Shown here: one piece after another, positions 28,307 to 35,648 of the stretch | Numbering within the stretch: the first letter of the stretch is position 1 | Layout: each line of letters starts with the position of its first letter | From: UBA5336 sp039818165 | Lineage (GTDB): Bacteria; Pseudomonadota; Alphaproteobacteria; Caulobacterales; Hyphomonadaceae | Assembly: GCA_039818165.1 (NCBI GenBank) | Contig: JBCBUL010000013.1 | Location: 1-64,000 of the forward strand | Reading direction: 5' to 3' | DNA length: 64,000 nt | Position numbers and translations under genes: made by a program | The notes under the pieces: generated by a model | What the model saw: only the letters and a program-made list of their open reading frames with translations | What the model was told of the DNA's origin: nothing | The model's database searches: none

Positions 28307-28486
28307 TTAACCGTCACCGCCAAAGAGCGCGTCAGCCGCGCTGCGATGGGCATCTTTCTTTGCAATTTCCGCGCGGCAGGCTTCGATTTCGGCTTCCAGC
28401 GCGGAAATCCGAGATTTCAGGTCCTCGATAGACATGTCCTGGAGCAGGGTGGGACGTGTTGTCCGGATCGGTTCCAGATCATCCAT
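28307..28486 (-). CDS. DUF1192 small coiled-coil protein
   Basis: 59 residues: MDDLEPIRTTRPTLLQDMSI, then SIEDLKSRISALEAEIEACR and a short tail ADALFGGDG. The 'EDLxxRIxxLExEI' coiled coil followed by an FxG(DG) tail is typical of the DUF1192 family of Alphaproteobacteria. It lies 63 bases upstream of rcdA on the same strand, so the two may be cotranscribed. Function unknown; the coiled coil suggests an oligomer or a binding partner. Confidence 0.75.
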   Translation of the reverse strand: MDDLEPIRTTRPTLLQDMSIEDLKSRISALEAEIEACRAEIAKKDAHRSAADALFGGDG

Positions 28487-28585
28487 GCGCGCCTCCCTTA
28501 TCGTTTCGTGTTTTCCACATTAGACCTTATCTGGAGGCCGCGCGCAACGCGCACAGGTCCAGAATCAAGGCGTTGAGGAGCTCAA

Positions 28586-29566
28586 ATGGCCGACATGATG
28601 AAGGCGATTGCGACCACTGCAGACACACCGCTGTCACTGCAAGATATCGCGCGGCCAAAGGCTGGTGCGGGCGAGGTTCTCATTGCAATCAAGGCGGCGG
28701 GTTTGAACCGGGCCGATTTGCTGCAACGCAGGGGCTTGTATCCACCTCCGAAGGGCGCGCCGGAAACGATGGGACTGGAATGTGCCGGTGTTATTTCAGA
28801 TGTCGGTGCGGGTGTGACGTGGTGGTCAGTTGGAGACCGCGTGTGTGCGCTACTCGCCGGTGGAGGTTATGCCGAGGCGGTCGCCGTGGATGAAGGCAGC
28901 ATACTGCCCCTGCCGGATGGGCTGGACTTCGTTCAGGGCGCTTGCCTCGCTGAAGCAATGATGACGGTCTATGCCAATGTCTTCCAGCGTTGCAATTTGT
29001 CCGAAGGCGAGACGTTTCTTTGCCAGGGCGGCACCAGCGGTATCGGCGTCATGGCCATTCAAATGGCAAAACTCGCGGGGGCCGGCACGGTAATGGCCAC
29101 CGCAGGCAGCGCCGGGAAATGTGAGCTGATCACCCAACTTGGCGGCGATGTGGCCATCAATTACCGCGAAGAGGATTTTGCGGAAGTCGCATCCGCCCGG
29201 GGCGGCGCGGATGTCATTCTGGACATGGTCGGCGGTGACTATGTCGCCAAGCACCTCGACATCATCAAGCTCAATGGCCGCATCTGTAACATTGCCTACC
29301 AGAACGGCTCTGAAGTGACGCTGAACCTGATGCGCTTGATGCTGAAACGCGCCATCCTCACGGGCACGACATTGCGCGCGCGCACCGCCGCTGAAAAGCG
29401 CGAAATTCGAGACGCCGTTGAGCACCAGTTCTGGGGGCATCTGCAAGCCGGTCGGATCAAGACGGTTGTGGACAGCACATTTCCCCTCGCAGACGCCGAG
29501 GCAGCACACCAGAAGATGAGCCAGGGCGGACATTCGGGCAAAATTATTCTGGTCGTCGATGGATAG
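28586..29566 (+). CDS. NAD(P)H quinone oxidoreductase (MDR family)
   Basis: 326 residues. GroES-like N-terminal half (AAGLNRADLLQRRGLYPPPKGAP and MGLECAGVISDVGAGV), then a Rossmann fold with CQGGTSGIGVMAIQMAKLAGA. No catalytic zinc ligands are seen, as expected for the quinone oxidoreductase (PIG3/QOR) branch. It reduces quinones or enones using NADPH in the cytoplasm. The end overlaps tsaD by 8 bases, so translation is probably coupled. Confidence 0.88.
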   Translation: MADMMKAIATTADTPLSLQDIARPKAGAGEVLIAIKAAGLNRADLLQRRGLYPPPKGAPETMGLECAGVISDVGAGVTWWSVGDRVCALLAGGGYAEAVAVDEGSILPLPDGLDFVQGACLAEAMMTVYANVFQRCNLSEGETFLCQGGTSGIGVMAIQMAKLAGAGTVMATAGSAGKCELITQLGGDVAINYREEDFAEVASARGGADVILDMVGGDYVAKHLDIIKLNGRICNIAYQNGSEVTLNLMRLMLKRAILTGTTLRARTAAEKREIRDAVEHQFWGHLQAGRIKTVVDSTFPLADAEAAHQKMSQGGHSGKIILVVDG

Positions 29567-30623
29567 TGTCACCGTCCTCGGCATCGAGACCAGTTGCGAT
29601 GAAACCGCCGCCGCTATTGTGCGGCTGGAGGATGGCCAGGTGCGCATTCTGGGCGAAACGGTGCGCAGCCAGACCGAGGCCCATGCGCCCTATGGCGGTG
29701 TGGTTCCTGAAATCGCCGCGCGCGCGCACGCTGACCTCGCTGACCTCAGCGTTGAAAGGGCGATGGAGGCGGCTGGCTTAGGGTTTTCAGAACTTGACGC
29801 GGTGGCGGCCACAAGCGGGCCCGGCCTGATTGGGGGTGTCCTGGTCGGCATGATGACCGGCAAAGCCATTGCGCAGGCTGTCAGCATCCCGTTTCTTCCA
29901 GTGAATCATCTGGAAGGGCATGCGCTTTCGCCGCGGCTGACTGAGGATTGCCCGTTTCCCTACCTTCTCCTGCTGGTCAGTGGAGGCCACTGCCAGTTTC
30001 TGAATGTGCGGGGCCTCGGTGACTATCAGCGCCTCGGCACAACCATAGATGATGCCGCTGGTGAAGCGTTTGACAAAACAGCGAAGTTGCTTGGCCTTGG
30101 GTTCCCCGGAGGACCCGCCGTTGAGCGTTTGGCCGCGGCGGGAAATCCTGAAGCTATTGACTTGCCGCGCCCCCTGCTGAACCGGCCCGGCCTTGATATG
30201 AGCTTTGCCGGGCTGAAAACCGCTGTGGCCCGAAGTGCGGAGGCGGGCGCCGACCCGGCGGACCTCTGCGCTAGTTTCCAGCAAGCCATATGCGACGTGC
30301 TTGGCGCGCGAACGGAACGGGCCCTTGAGCAGACAGGCCATACTCGGCTTGTGGTTGCCGGCGGCGTGGCAGCGAACTCGGCGATACGTCAAACGCTGGA
30401 CACCGTTGCCCGGCGGCGCGACGCAGACCTGATCGCGCCGCCGCTAAAGTATTGCACCGACAATGCCGCGATGATCGCCCTGGTGGGTGGCGAACATCTC
30501 GCCGCTGGAATTACCCCCGGAGATGGTCTCGCCTTCAAGGCCCGGCCGCGTTGGCCCCTCGATACCGAAGCGGCCCTGAAAACCCCCGCCTATGGCAGCG
30601 GCAAACGTGGCGCAAAGGCCTGA
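29559..30623 (+). CDS. tsaD: tRNA threonylcarbamoyladenosine transferase TsaD
   Basis: 354 residues. LGIETSCDETAAAIV at the N-terminus, the metal-binding motif NHLEGHALSP, LLVSGGHCQF and DDAAGEAFDKTAKLLGLGFPGGPAV are diagnostic. With TsaB and TsaE (not in this window) it transfers the threonylcarbamoyl group to A37 of ANN-decoding tRNAs. This is an essential cytoplasmic function. Length is normal. Confidence 0.97.
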   Translation: MDSVTVLGIETSCDETAAAIVRLEDGQVRILGETVRSQTEAHAPYGGVVPEIAARAHADLADLSVERAMEAAGLGFSELDAVAATSGPGLIGGVLVGMMTGKAIAQAVSIPFLPVNHLEGHALSPRLTEDCPFPYLLLLVSGGHCQFLNVRGLGDYQRLGTTIDDAAGEAFDKTAKLLGLGFPGGPAVERLAAAGNPEAIDLPRPLLNRPGLDMSFAGLKTAVARSAEAGADPADLCASFQQAICDVLGARTERALEQTGHTRLVVAGGVAANSAIRQTLDTVARRRDADLIAPPLKYCTDNAAMIALVGGEHLAAGITPGDGLAFKARPRWPLDTEAALKTPAYGSGKRGAKA

Positions 30624-30683
30624 GCGTTGGCGCTCGCCTGAACTTTGGCTAAGACTGGCGTGGAATCGAGGGAGTAGAGTGGC

Positions 30684-31625
30684 GTGGCTGAGGCGACGAC
30701 CGAAACCGTTGAAAACTGCGCGAATTGCGGCGCACCGCTCATGGGCGAATACTGTCATGTGTGTGGACAGCGCGGGAAAGATCCCCGGCGGTTGGTGATC
30801 GGCCTTGCCCAGGATGTGATCGTCGAAACCCTTTCAGTCGACTCCAAACTCGCCCGAACGATCTGGATGCTGTTTCGCGCGCCAGGCCGGCTGGCCAAGG
30901 CCTATGTCAGCGGCCAGCGGGTGCGCTATACGCCGCCGTTTCGACTATATCTGTTTACCAGCGTTCTGTTCTTTGCGGCGCTCTTTTGGACCCTGACCAC
31001 CGAACTGGGCCTTGATGCACCGCCAGAGGAGTCTGCAAGCAGTGCCCCTGCCATTGGGCAAGAAGTGGAAACGCCCCCGGCCGATGCGCCGGAACCGCCA
31101 GACGTGCCGGACACCAATGCGCCAGATACCGATAGGGATTTGAACCTGAATCTGGGCATTGGCGAAGGCACCGACTGGAATGAAAACATAGAGATGCGGC
31201 TCGAGGCGGCCTGGAAGCGGCTCGAAGACGACCCCCGGCTGTTTGTCGCCCAGGCCCGCGAGAACATTCCCCGCGTGCTCCTGCTCGCTCCGCTTCTCTA
31301 CGCGCTCCAGTTGGTGATTTTGTACATCTACCGCCGCAAGTTCTTGCTTTACGATCACCTGATCACCAGCCTCTATATGCATGCTGGTTTGTACGGGTTC
31401 CTGCTGGCCATCATGCTGACCAGCGAGATACCCGTCATAGGAGGGGTCATCGCTACGTTGATTGGCATTTGGGGCTTTTTGCAGCCCTTTGCCGTTCTCA
31501 GGCAGGTCTATGGGTCAAACTGGTTCTCTGTTGTTTTGAAGGGCAGTGTGATTCATCTCGGCTACTTCGTAACGCTCATCATGTTGGTTACAGCGGGCCT
31601 CGGCGTGGCGCTCTACAACAGCTGA
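30684..31625 (+). CDS. DUF3667-type membrane protein with zinc ribbon
   Basis: 313 residues from a GTG at 30684, with GGGAG about 11 bases upstream. CANCGAPLMGEYCHVCGQRG at 10-30 forms a zinc ribbon. A first membrane segment is at about 87-105. A long acidic, Pro-rich loop follows (PPADAPEPPDVPDTNAPD), then four hydrophobic helices in the C-terminal half. This layout fits the DUF3667 family, whose role is unknown. The acidic loop is probably periplasmic. Confidence 0.75.
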   Translation: MAEATTETVENCANCGAPLMGEYCHVCGQRGKDPRRLVIGLAQDVIVETLSVDSKLARTIWMLFRAPGRLAKAYVSGQRVRYTPPFRLYLFTSVLFFAALFWTLTTELGLDAPPEESASSAPAIGQEVETPPADAPEPPDVPDTNAPDTDRDLNLNLGIGEGTDWNENIEMRLEAAWKRLEDDPRLFVAQARENIPRVLLLAPLLYALQLVILYIYRRKFLLYDHLITSLYMHAGLYGFLLAIMLTSEIPVIGGVIATLIGIWGFLQPFAVLRQVYGSNWFSVVLKGSVIHLGYFVTLIMLVTAGLGVALYNS

Positions 31626-31627
31626 CG

Positions 31628-32128
31628 CTACCACCCCATGGACCCGGGGCCGCCCTTGAATGGGCCCGCCACATGGGACGTAACCCAGCCGCCATAAAAT
31701 CCGCCCGGTTGGGGCTCGACGCGCTCGCCATCCACGAAACACGCCTCCATCAGCGCGGGATAAAAGGCCACATAGCCCTTTATCGGCGCAAAAGTTGGCG
31801 TTGGCGCATCATAGGCCCAGGCAGCGTTCGCCGCTCTCTTGGACCCAGTCACCACGTCGAAATACCGTGCCTGACCCTTCCACTCGCAAAGTGTGCGGTG
31901 CCCGGACGGGTACAAGACGCCATCGAGGACACTCACCGGAGGCAGGTAATAGGTGGGCGGATGGCTCGTCTCGAGGGTGCGTTGGGCCTGGTCTGTTTCG
32001 GCGATGGTCGTCTCGCCAAACACCACACGGATCGGCAGGGATGTCGGCTCGCAAATGGCGGGGCGCGGATAGTCCCACACACTTTCCTGGCCGGGTGCGG
32101 GCGGCGTCGGTTTCGGGCGGTTGTACAT
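31628..32128 (-). CDS. DUF427 domain protein
   Basis: 166 residues from the ATG at 32128; an earlier in-frame ATG adds 20 residues that read through the terminator DNA. SVWDYPRPAICEPTSLPIRVVFGETTIAET and CEWKGQARYFDVVTGSKRAANAAWAYDAPTPTF carry the DUF427 pattern (Trp-rich, with CEWKG). Some structures of this family are small beta barrels; function is unknown. Convergent with the DUF3667 gene, only 2 bases apart. Confidence 0.85.
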   Translation of the reverse strand: MYNRPKPTPPAPGQESVWDYPRPAICEPTSLPIRVVFGETTIAETDQAQRTLETSHPPTYYLPPVSVLDGVLYPSGHRTLCEWKGQARYFDVVTGSKRAANAAWAYDAPTPTFAPIKGYVAFYPALMEACFVDGERVEPQPGGFYGGWVTSHVAGPFKGGPGSMGW

Positions 32129-32161
32129 GCATCTCGACCTAGTGCTCGCCGGATTCGAGGC

Positions 32162-32196
32162 AAAAAAAGCCCGGATGCGCGGGCGCACATCCGGGC
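32162..32196 (-). terminator. Rho-independent terminator
   Basis: On the minus strand a perfect 9-bp stem (GCCCGGATG / CATCCGGGC, 32169-32196) is followed by seven T (32168-32162). It ends the short transcript that carries the 37-residue frame at 32261-32374. Confidence 0.85.
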
Positions 32197-32260
32197 ACAG
32201 AAACCGGCCTTACGAGAGAGTGAGGAAACGCATTGCCGGGAGTAGATTCAGCGGTCTTGC

Positions 32261-32374
32261 CTAGACCAGCGCTACGGCGCTGTACGTTGCCGCGACGAAG
32301 AGGGCTGTCAGGGGCAGGGCGGCCAAAAGACCAATGAGTGTGCGGGAGGATTCTGTGGTGTTGGAGATGGACAT
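32261..32374 (-). CDS. 37-residue single-helix membrane peptide
   Basis: Reads MSISNTTESSRTLIGLLAAL then PLTALFVAATYSAVALV and stop. Residues 13-37 form one hydrophobic helix. GGAG lies about 9 bases before the ATG. A sigma-70-like promoter (32425-32452) precedes it and a strong terminator follows, so a transcript of roughly 260 bases is likely. An alternative is that the transcript is a non-coding RNA and this frame is accidental. A near-palindrome at 32450-32469, next to the TetR gene, could control it. No family is recognised. Confidence 0.5.
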   Translation of the reverse strand: MSISNTTESSRTLIGLLAALPLTALFVAATYSAVALV

Positions 32375-32424
32375 GGGAGGGCTCCGAGTGTGTTGCGGCA
32401 AGGCATGTTCTTGCCATGACCACT

Positions 32425-32452
32425 AGATAGCGGACCCTGATCAAAAATCAAT
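32425..32452 (-). promoter_or_regulatory. Sigma-70-like promoter for the short transcript
   Basis: On the minus strand TTGATT (32452-32447), 16-base spacer, TATCTA (32430-32425). It points at the 37-residue frame, leaving a leader of about 45 bases. The -35 box overlaps the palindrome at 32450-32469. Confidence 0.4.
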
Positions 32453-32469
32453 GAATAATTTCTTCAATG
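32450..32469. promoter_or_regulatory. Candidate TetR operator
   Basis: CAATGAATAATTCTTCAATG is a 20-bp palindrome with two mismatched pairs. It overlaps the last codons of the TetR gene and the -35 box of the short transcript. A similar string (ATCAATGA followed by TTTCTTCA) occurs at 33111-33126, upstream of the TetR gene itself. Confidence 0.4.
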
Positions 32470-33081
32470 TTCAATTTTCATGTCGAGCTTCTGTATTCCT
32501 GCGCGCAGGGCGCTGAGCAGAATCTCCAGTGTTCCGTACAGTTCCCGGCGCAATTTCGGCAGCGTCAGATTTGAAAACAGTTGCGGGTAGCGAAACTTCA
32601 TGATGGCCACCTGGAGCATTTCCGCCGTGAAAGCGGGGTTTTCGATGGCTGCAAACTCGCCGCGCGCCACACCGTCCTCGAGAATTTCGATCAGGTGGAT
32701 GCGTTCCTGCGCCAATTCCTCATTCGCGAAGAGGGGTCTGTTCTCAGAGAGAACTTCAGCGACCTCCATGATCTTCGCGTCCGAATCGAGCTTGTTGAAC
32801 GTTGTCTCCATGCCGTACGAAAAGAACTCAACGAGGCGCTGCGATGCCGGACTATCGAGTCGGGCAATGCGAGCATATTCCTGGTAGATCTCAAGGTTGA
32901 ATTTACGGGCCATGGCCTCGGCGATGTCGAGCTTGCTGGCGAAAAACCGGTAGATATTGCCCGCGGACATATCGCAATCGCGCGCGATCTCCGACATGGT
33001 GGTTTTGGCATAGCCATAGTGCATGATGCGCTCCATGGCGGCTTCCAGAATGCGCTCACGTGTGTCAATTTTTATCGTCAT
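32464..33081 (-). CDS. TetR-family transcriptional regulator
   Basis: 205 residues. The N-terminal helix-turn-helix is typical: TRERILEAAMERIMHYGYAKTTMSEIARDCDMSAGNIYRFFASKLDIAEAMA. The C-terminal ligand domain (60-205) is helical and not assignable to a subfamily. The gene is divergent from gpsA. Sequences resembling ATCAATGA...TTCTTCA lie both in its own upstream region and at the promoter of the adjacent short transcript, so autoregulation and control of that transcript are plausible. Confidence 0.85.
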   Translation of the reverse strand: MTIKIDTRERILEAAMERIMHYGYAKTTMSEIARDCDMSAGNIYRFFASKLDIAEAMARKFNLEIYQEYARIARLDSPASQRLVEFFSYGMETTFNKLDSDAKIMEVAEVLSENRPLFANEELAQERIHLIEILEDGVARGEFAAIENPAFTAEMLQVAIMKFRYPQLFSNLTLPKLRRELYGTLEILLSALRAGIQKLDMKIEH

Positions 33082-33154
33082 TTGCTCAGTCTAAGGGTAT
33101 TGTCTGAATGATCAATGATTTCTTCAGAGCACGTTCAGTGCCAGGACGGCCCAT

Positions 33155-34150
33155 GTGACCAAATTCCAGTCCATCGGCGTTCTGGGGGCGGGCTCCTGGG
33201 GAACCGCGCTGGCGTTCGCGGCCCAGGCTGCGGGGCGCAGCGTCCACGTGGTTGCGCGCGAAGAACGTGTCGCTGCGCCTCTAAATGCAGGCGAGGGCAA
33301 TCCAGCCTATTTGCCAGGCGTCGACCTCCCGGCGATACCCGCAGGAACGGACCCGTCCGCTTTTCGAAACACCGATGCCATTCTTGCGGTCGTCCCGGCA
33401 CAGTTTGCGCGCGAGAGCCTCTTGCGCATTCAGCAGCATGTGACGCCAGGCACGCCGGTTGTCCTGTGCGCCAAAGGCGTGGAGCGGGGCACATTGAAGC
33501 TGATGAGCGATGTGTTGGCTGAAACCCTGCCGGAGGCTGTACCAGCTGTCCTATCTGGCCCTTCCTTTGCCGCCGATGTGGCCCGGAACCTTCCAACAGC
33601 CGTTACGCTCGCCTGTGAGGATGAAGCCCTGGGCAGCGCATTGATGGAGGCTTTGGGCCGCGACGTATTTCGGCCCTACTGGAGTTCGGACGTGATCGGT
33701 GCCGAAGTTGGCGGGGCAGTGAAGAATGTGCTGGCCATCGCATGTGGCATGGTGGAAGGGCTGGCATTGGGCAAATCGGCCCATGCCGCGCTCATGACGC
33801 GAGGCTTTGCCGAAATGAAGAGACTGGCCGTGGCGCTCGGTGGTCAGGCGGAAACCCTGTCGGGTCTGTGCGGCCTGGGTGATCTTGTTCTGACCTGCTC
33901 GTCCACACAGTCGCGGAATATGAGCTTCGGCAAGGCACTGGGCGAGGGGCGACGCGCAGAAGAAGTGTTGGCTGAGCGCATCGCCGTTACTGAAGGCGCC
34001 GCGACCGCGCCCGCCATGGCGCAGCTGGCCGCGCAACATGACGTGGATATGCCCATATGTGGCGCTGTAGCGGCGATATTAGGCGGCCAGATCACCGTTG
34101 CGGAAGCCATGGACGCGCTTTTGTCACGTCCGTTCAAGGAGGAGCATTGA
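33155..34150 (+). CDS. gpsA: Glycerol-3-phosphate dehydrogenase [NAD(P)+]
   Basis: 331 residues from a GTG at 33155 (an ATG two bases earlier is out of frame), with AGGACGG upstream. GVLGAGSWGTALAFAAQAAG is the nucleotide-binding loop. VLSGPSFAADVARNLPTAVTLA and GGAVKNVLAIACGMVEGLALG carry the catalytic Lys. It makes sn-glycerol-3-phosphate from DHAP for phospholipid synthesis. The stop overlaps the next ATG (ATGA). Confidence 0.96.
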   Translation: MTKFQSIGVLGAGSWGTALAFAAQAAGRSVHVVAREERVAAPLNAGEGNPAYLPGVDLPAIPAGTDPSAFRNTDAILAVVPAQFARESLLRIQQHVTPGTPVVLCAKGVERGTLKLMSDVLAETLPEAVPAVLSGPSFAADVARNLPTAVTLACEDEALGSALMEALGRDVFRPYWSSDVIGAEVGGAVKNVLAIACGMVEGLALGKSAHAALMTRGFAEMKRLAVALGGQAETLSGLCGLGDLVLTCSSTQSRNMSFGKALGEGRRAEEVLAERIAVTEGAATAPAMAQLAAQHDVDMPICGAVAAILGGQITVAEAMDALLSRPFKEEH

Positions 34151-34446
34151 TGGCTCAGTTTCTCGTCTATTGTGTGGATAAACCCGGCGCTTTGGCCCTG
34201 CGCATGGAGAACCGGCCTGCACATCTCGATTGGGCCAAATCCCATGGCGACCGCATTCTTATGGCAGGGCCGATTTTTGCGCCTGACGGCGAGACGTTTG
34301 CGGGGTCTGTCTTTGTGATTGAAGGCGACAGCCTTGAGGAAATCGAAGCGTGGGCCGCAGAGGATCCCTACGCCAAAGCTGGCCTGTTTGAGCGTGTGGA
34401 AATCCGGCCCTACAAGTGGCTGATCGGGGATGGCAAACGCCCTTGA
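34150..34446 (+). CDS. YciI-family protein
   Basis: 98 residues. FLVYCVDKPGALALRMENRPAHLDWAK and FVIEGDSLEEIEAWAAEDPYAKAGLFERVEIRPYKW match the YciI/muconolactone-isomerase-like ferredoxin fold, with the conserved His and Asp in AHLDW and EDPY. Translationally coupled to gpsA by a 1-base overlap. In many Proteobacteria a YciI gene follows gpsA, but its reaction is unknown. Confidence 0.88.
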   Translation: MAQFLVYCVDKPGALALRMENRPAHLDWAKSHGDRILMAGPIFAPDGETFAGSVFVIEGDSLEEIEAWAAEDPYAKAGLFERVEIRPYKWLIGDGKRP

Positions 34447-35648
34447 GCGCTCCGGACCTGATCATTTGCGGCGGGGGAATAGCCGGGCTTACCGCTGCTC
34501 TTTGCGCCCACCATGCTGGCCTCCATTCAGTCGTTTACGAGCGCGCGGAGGTCCTCAGCGAGGTGGGCGCCGGGCTGCAAGTCGGCGCGAACGCCATGAA
34601 GGTGCTCGCGAAGCTTGGTCTGGCCGAAGCTGTCAATCGCGCCGGTCATACCCCCGAAACGCTTGATCTGCGCGACGGTATGACCGGTCATACTATTTTC
34701 TCGGTCGGCGCGGGCGAAACCGGAAAAGCGCGCTGGGGCCAACCCCACGTGAACATTCGGCGCGCCGCCCTCCAACACGTACTCGCGACCGCGCTTGAAG
34801 ATCGCGTGCCAGGCGCATTGGTGCTCGGCGCTGAAGCGGTCGATTATGCCGATACAGGACCAGCGATCGACGTCGAGTTCAGCGATGGCAGCCTCAAGTC
34901 AGCGAGCGCCGCCATCGCCGCTGATGGAATTCATTCGGCCCTGCGCCAACGTTTCCACAGTGGCCGAAGTCCGGACTATACCGGCCATACGGCGCTCCGC
35001 GCTCTGGTTCCGGTTACGCCAGAGCTGGCTGCGCTCGTGCCAGATGCGTCCACCGCCTGGACAGGCCCGGCGCGCCATGCGGTGACGTACTATCTCCATG
35101 GCAAGTCCATGATTAACTTCGTCGGCGTGGTGGAGCGTCCGGAGCCCGCGCCAGAGGGTTGGCACAATTCGGTGAGCCTTGAGGATGCGCGAACAGCTTT
35201 TGCCGGTTTCGCTACGCCAGTTCGTGAAATACTGGCGTCCGCCACAGAGGCCCGGCGTTGGGGACTTTATGACAGGCCAGCTCCGGAGCGGTTAGCGCAA
35301 GGGCGGCTTGCGCTGATCGGTGACGCAGCAGTGCCGATGCCACCTTTTATGGCCCAAGGGGCGAGTTTCGCCATGGAGTGTGCCTGGGCCGCTGTCGCCA
35401 GTCTCGCTTCAAACGGCACCTTTAGCCAACTGGGTGACAGACTTCGTCTGCGCGGCGCGCGCATCCTGGAAACGGCAAGGCGTAATGGCGCGCTGTTTCA
35501 TCAGCGAGGTTTGCCGACTTTGGCCGGTTATGGCCCTGTTAAACTCGCCGCGAAACTTGCGCCGGGCGTCATCCGGGGACGGTTTGACTGGATTTACGGG
35601 TTTGATGTCACCGAAGCCTATCCGATCAGCGCGGTGAGACGCGGCTGA
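34443..35648 (+). CDS. FAD-dependent monooxygenase (salicylate-hydroxylase-like)
   Basis: 401 residues if begun at the TTG at 34443, which overlaps the YciI stop; a GTG at 34416 is the alternative. The FAD-binding GGGIAGLTAALCAHHAGL is followed by YERAEVLSEVGAGLQVGANAMKVL, the DG motif AAIAADGIHSALRQ, and the GD motif ALIGDAAVPMPPFMAQGAS. The class hydroxylates aromatic or polyprenyl substrates with NAD(P)H. Substrate unknown; UbiH-like or salicylate-hydroxylase-like roles are possible. The end overlaps the convergent DUF11 gene by 23 bases. Confidence 0.85.
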   Translation: MSAPDLIICGGGIAGLTAALCAHHAGLHSVVYERAEVLSEVGAGLQVGANAMKVLAKLGLAEAVNRAGHTPETLDLRDGMTGHTIFSVGAGETGKARWGQPHVNIRRAALQHVLATALEDRVPGALVLGAEAVDYADTGPAIDVEFSDGSLKSASAAIAADGIHSALRQRFHSGRSPDYTGHTALRALVPVTPELAALVPDASTAWTGPARHAVTYYLHGKSMINFVGVVERPEPAPEGWHNSVSLEDARTAFAGFATPVREILASATEARRWGLYDRPAPERLAQGRLALIGDAAVPMPPFMAQGASFAMECAWAAVASLASNGTFSQLGDRLRLRGARILETARRNGALFHQRGLPTLAGYGPVKLAAKLAPGVIRGRFDWIYGFDVTEAYPISAVRRG

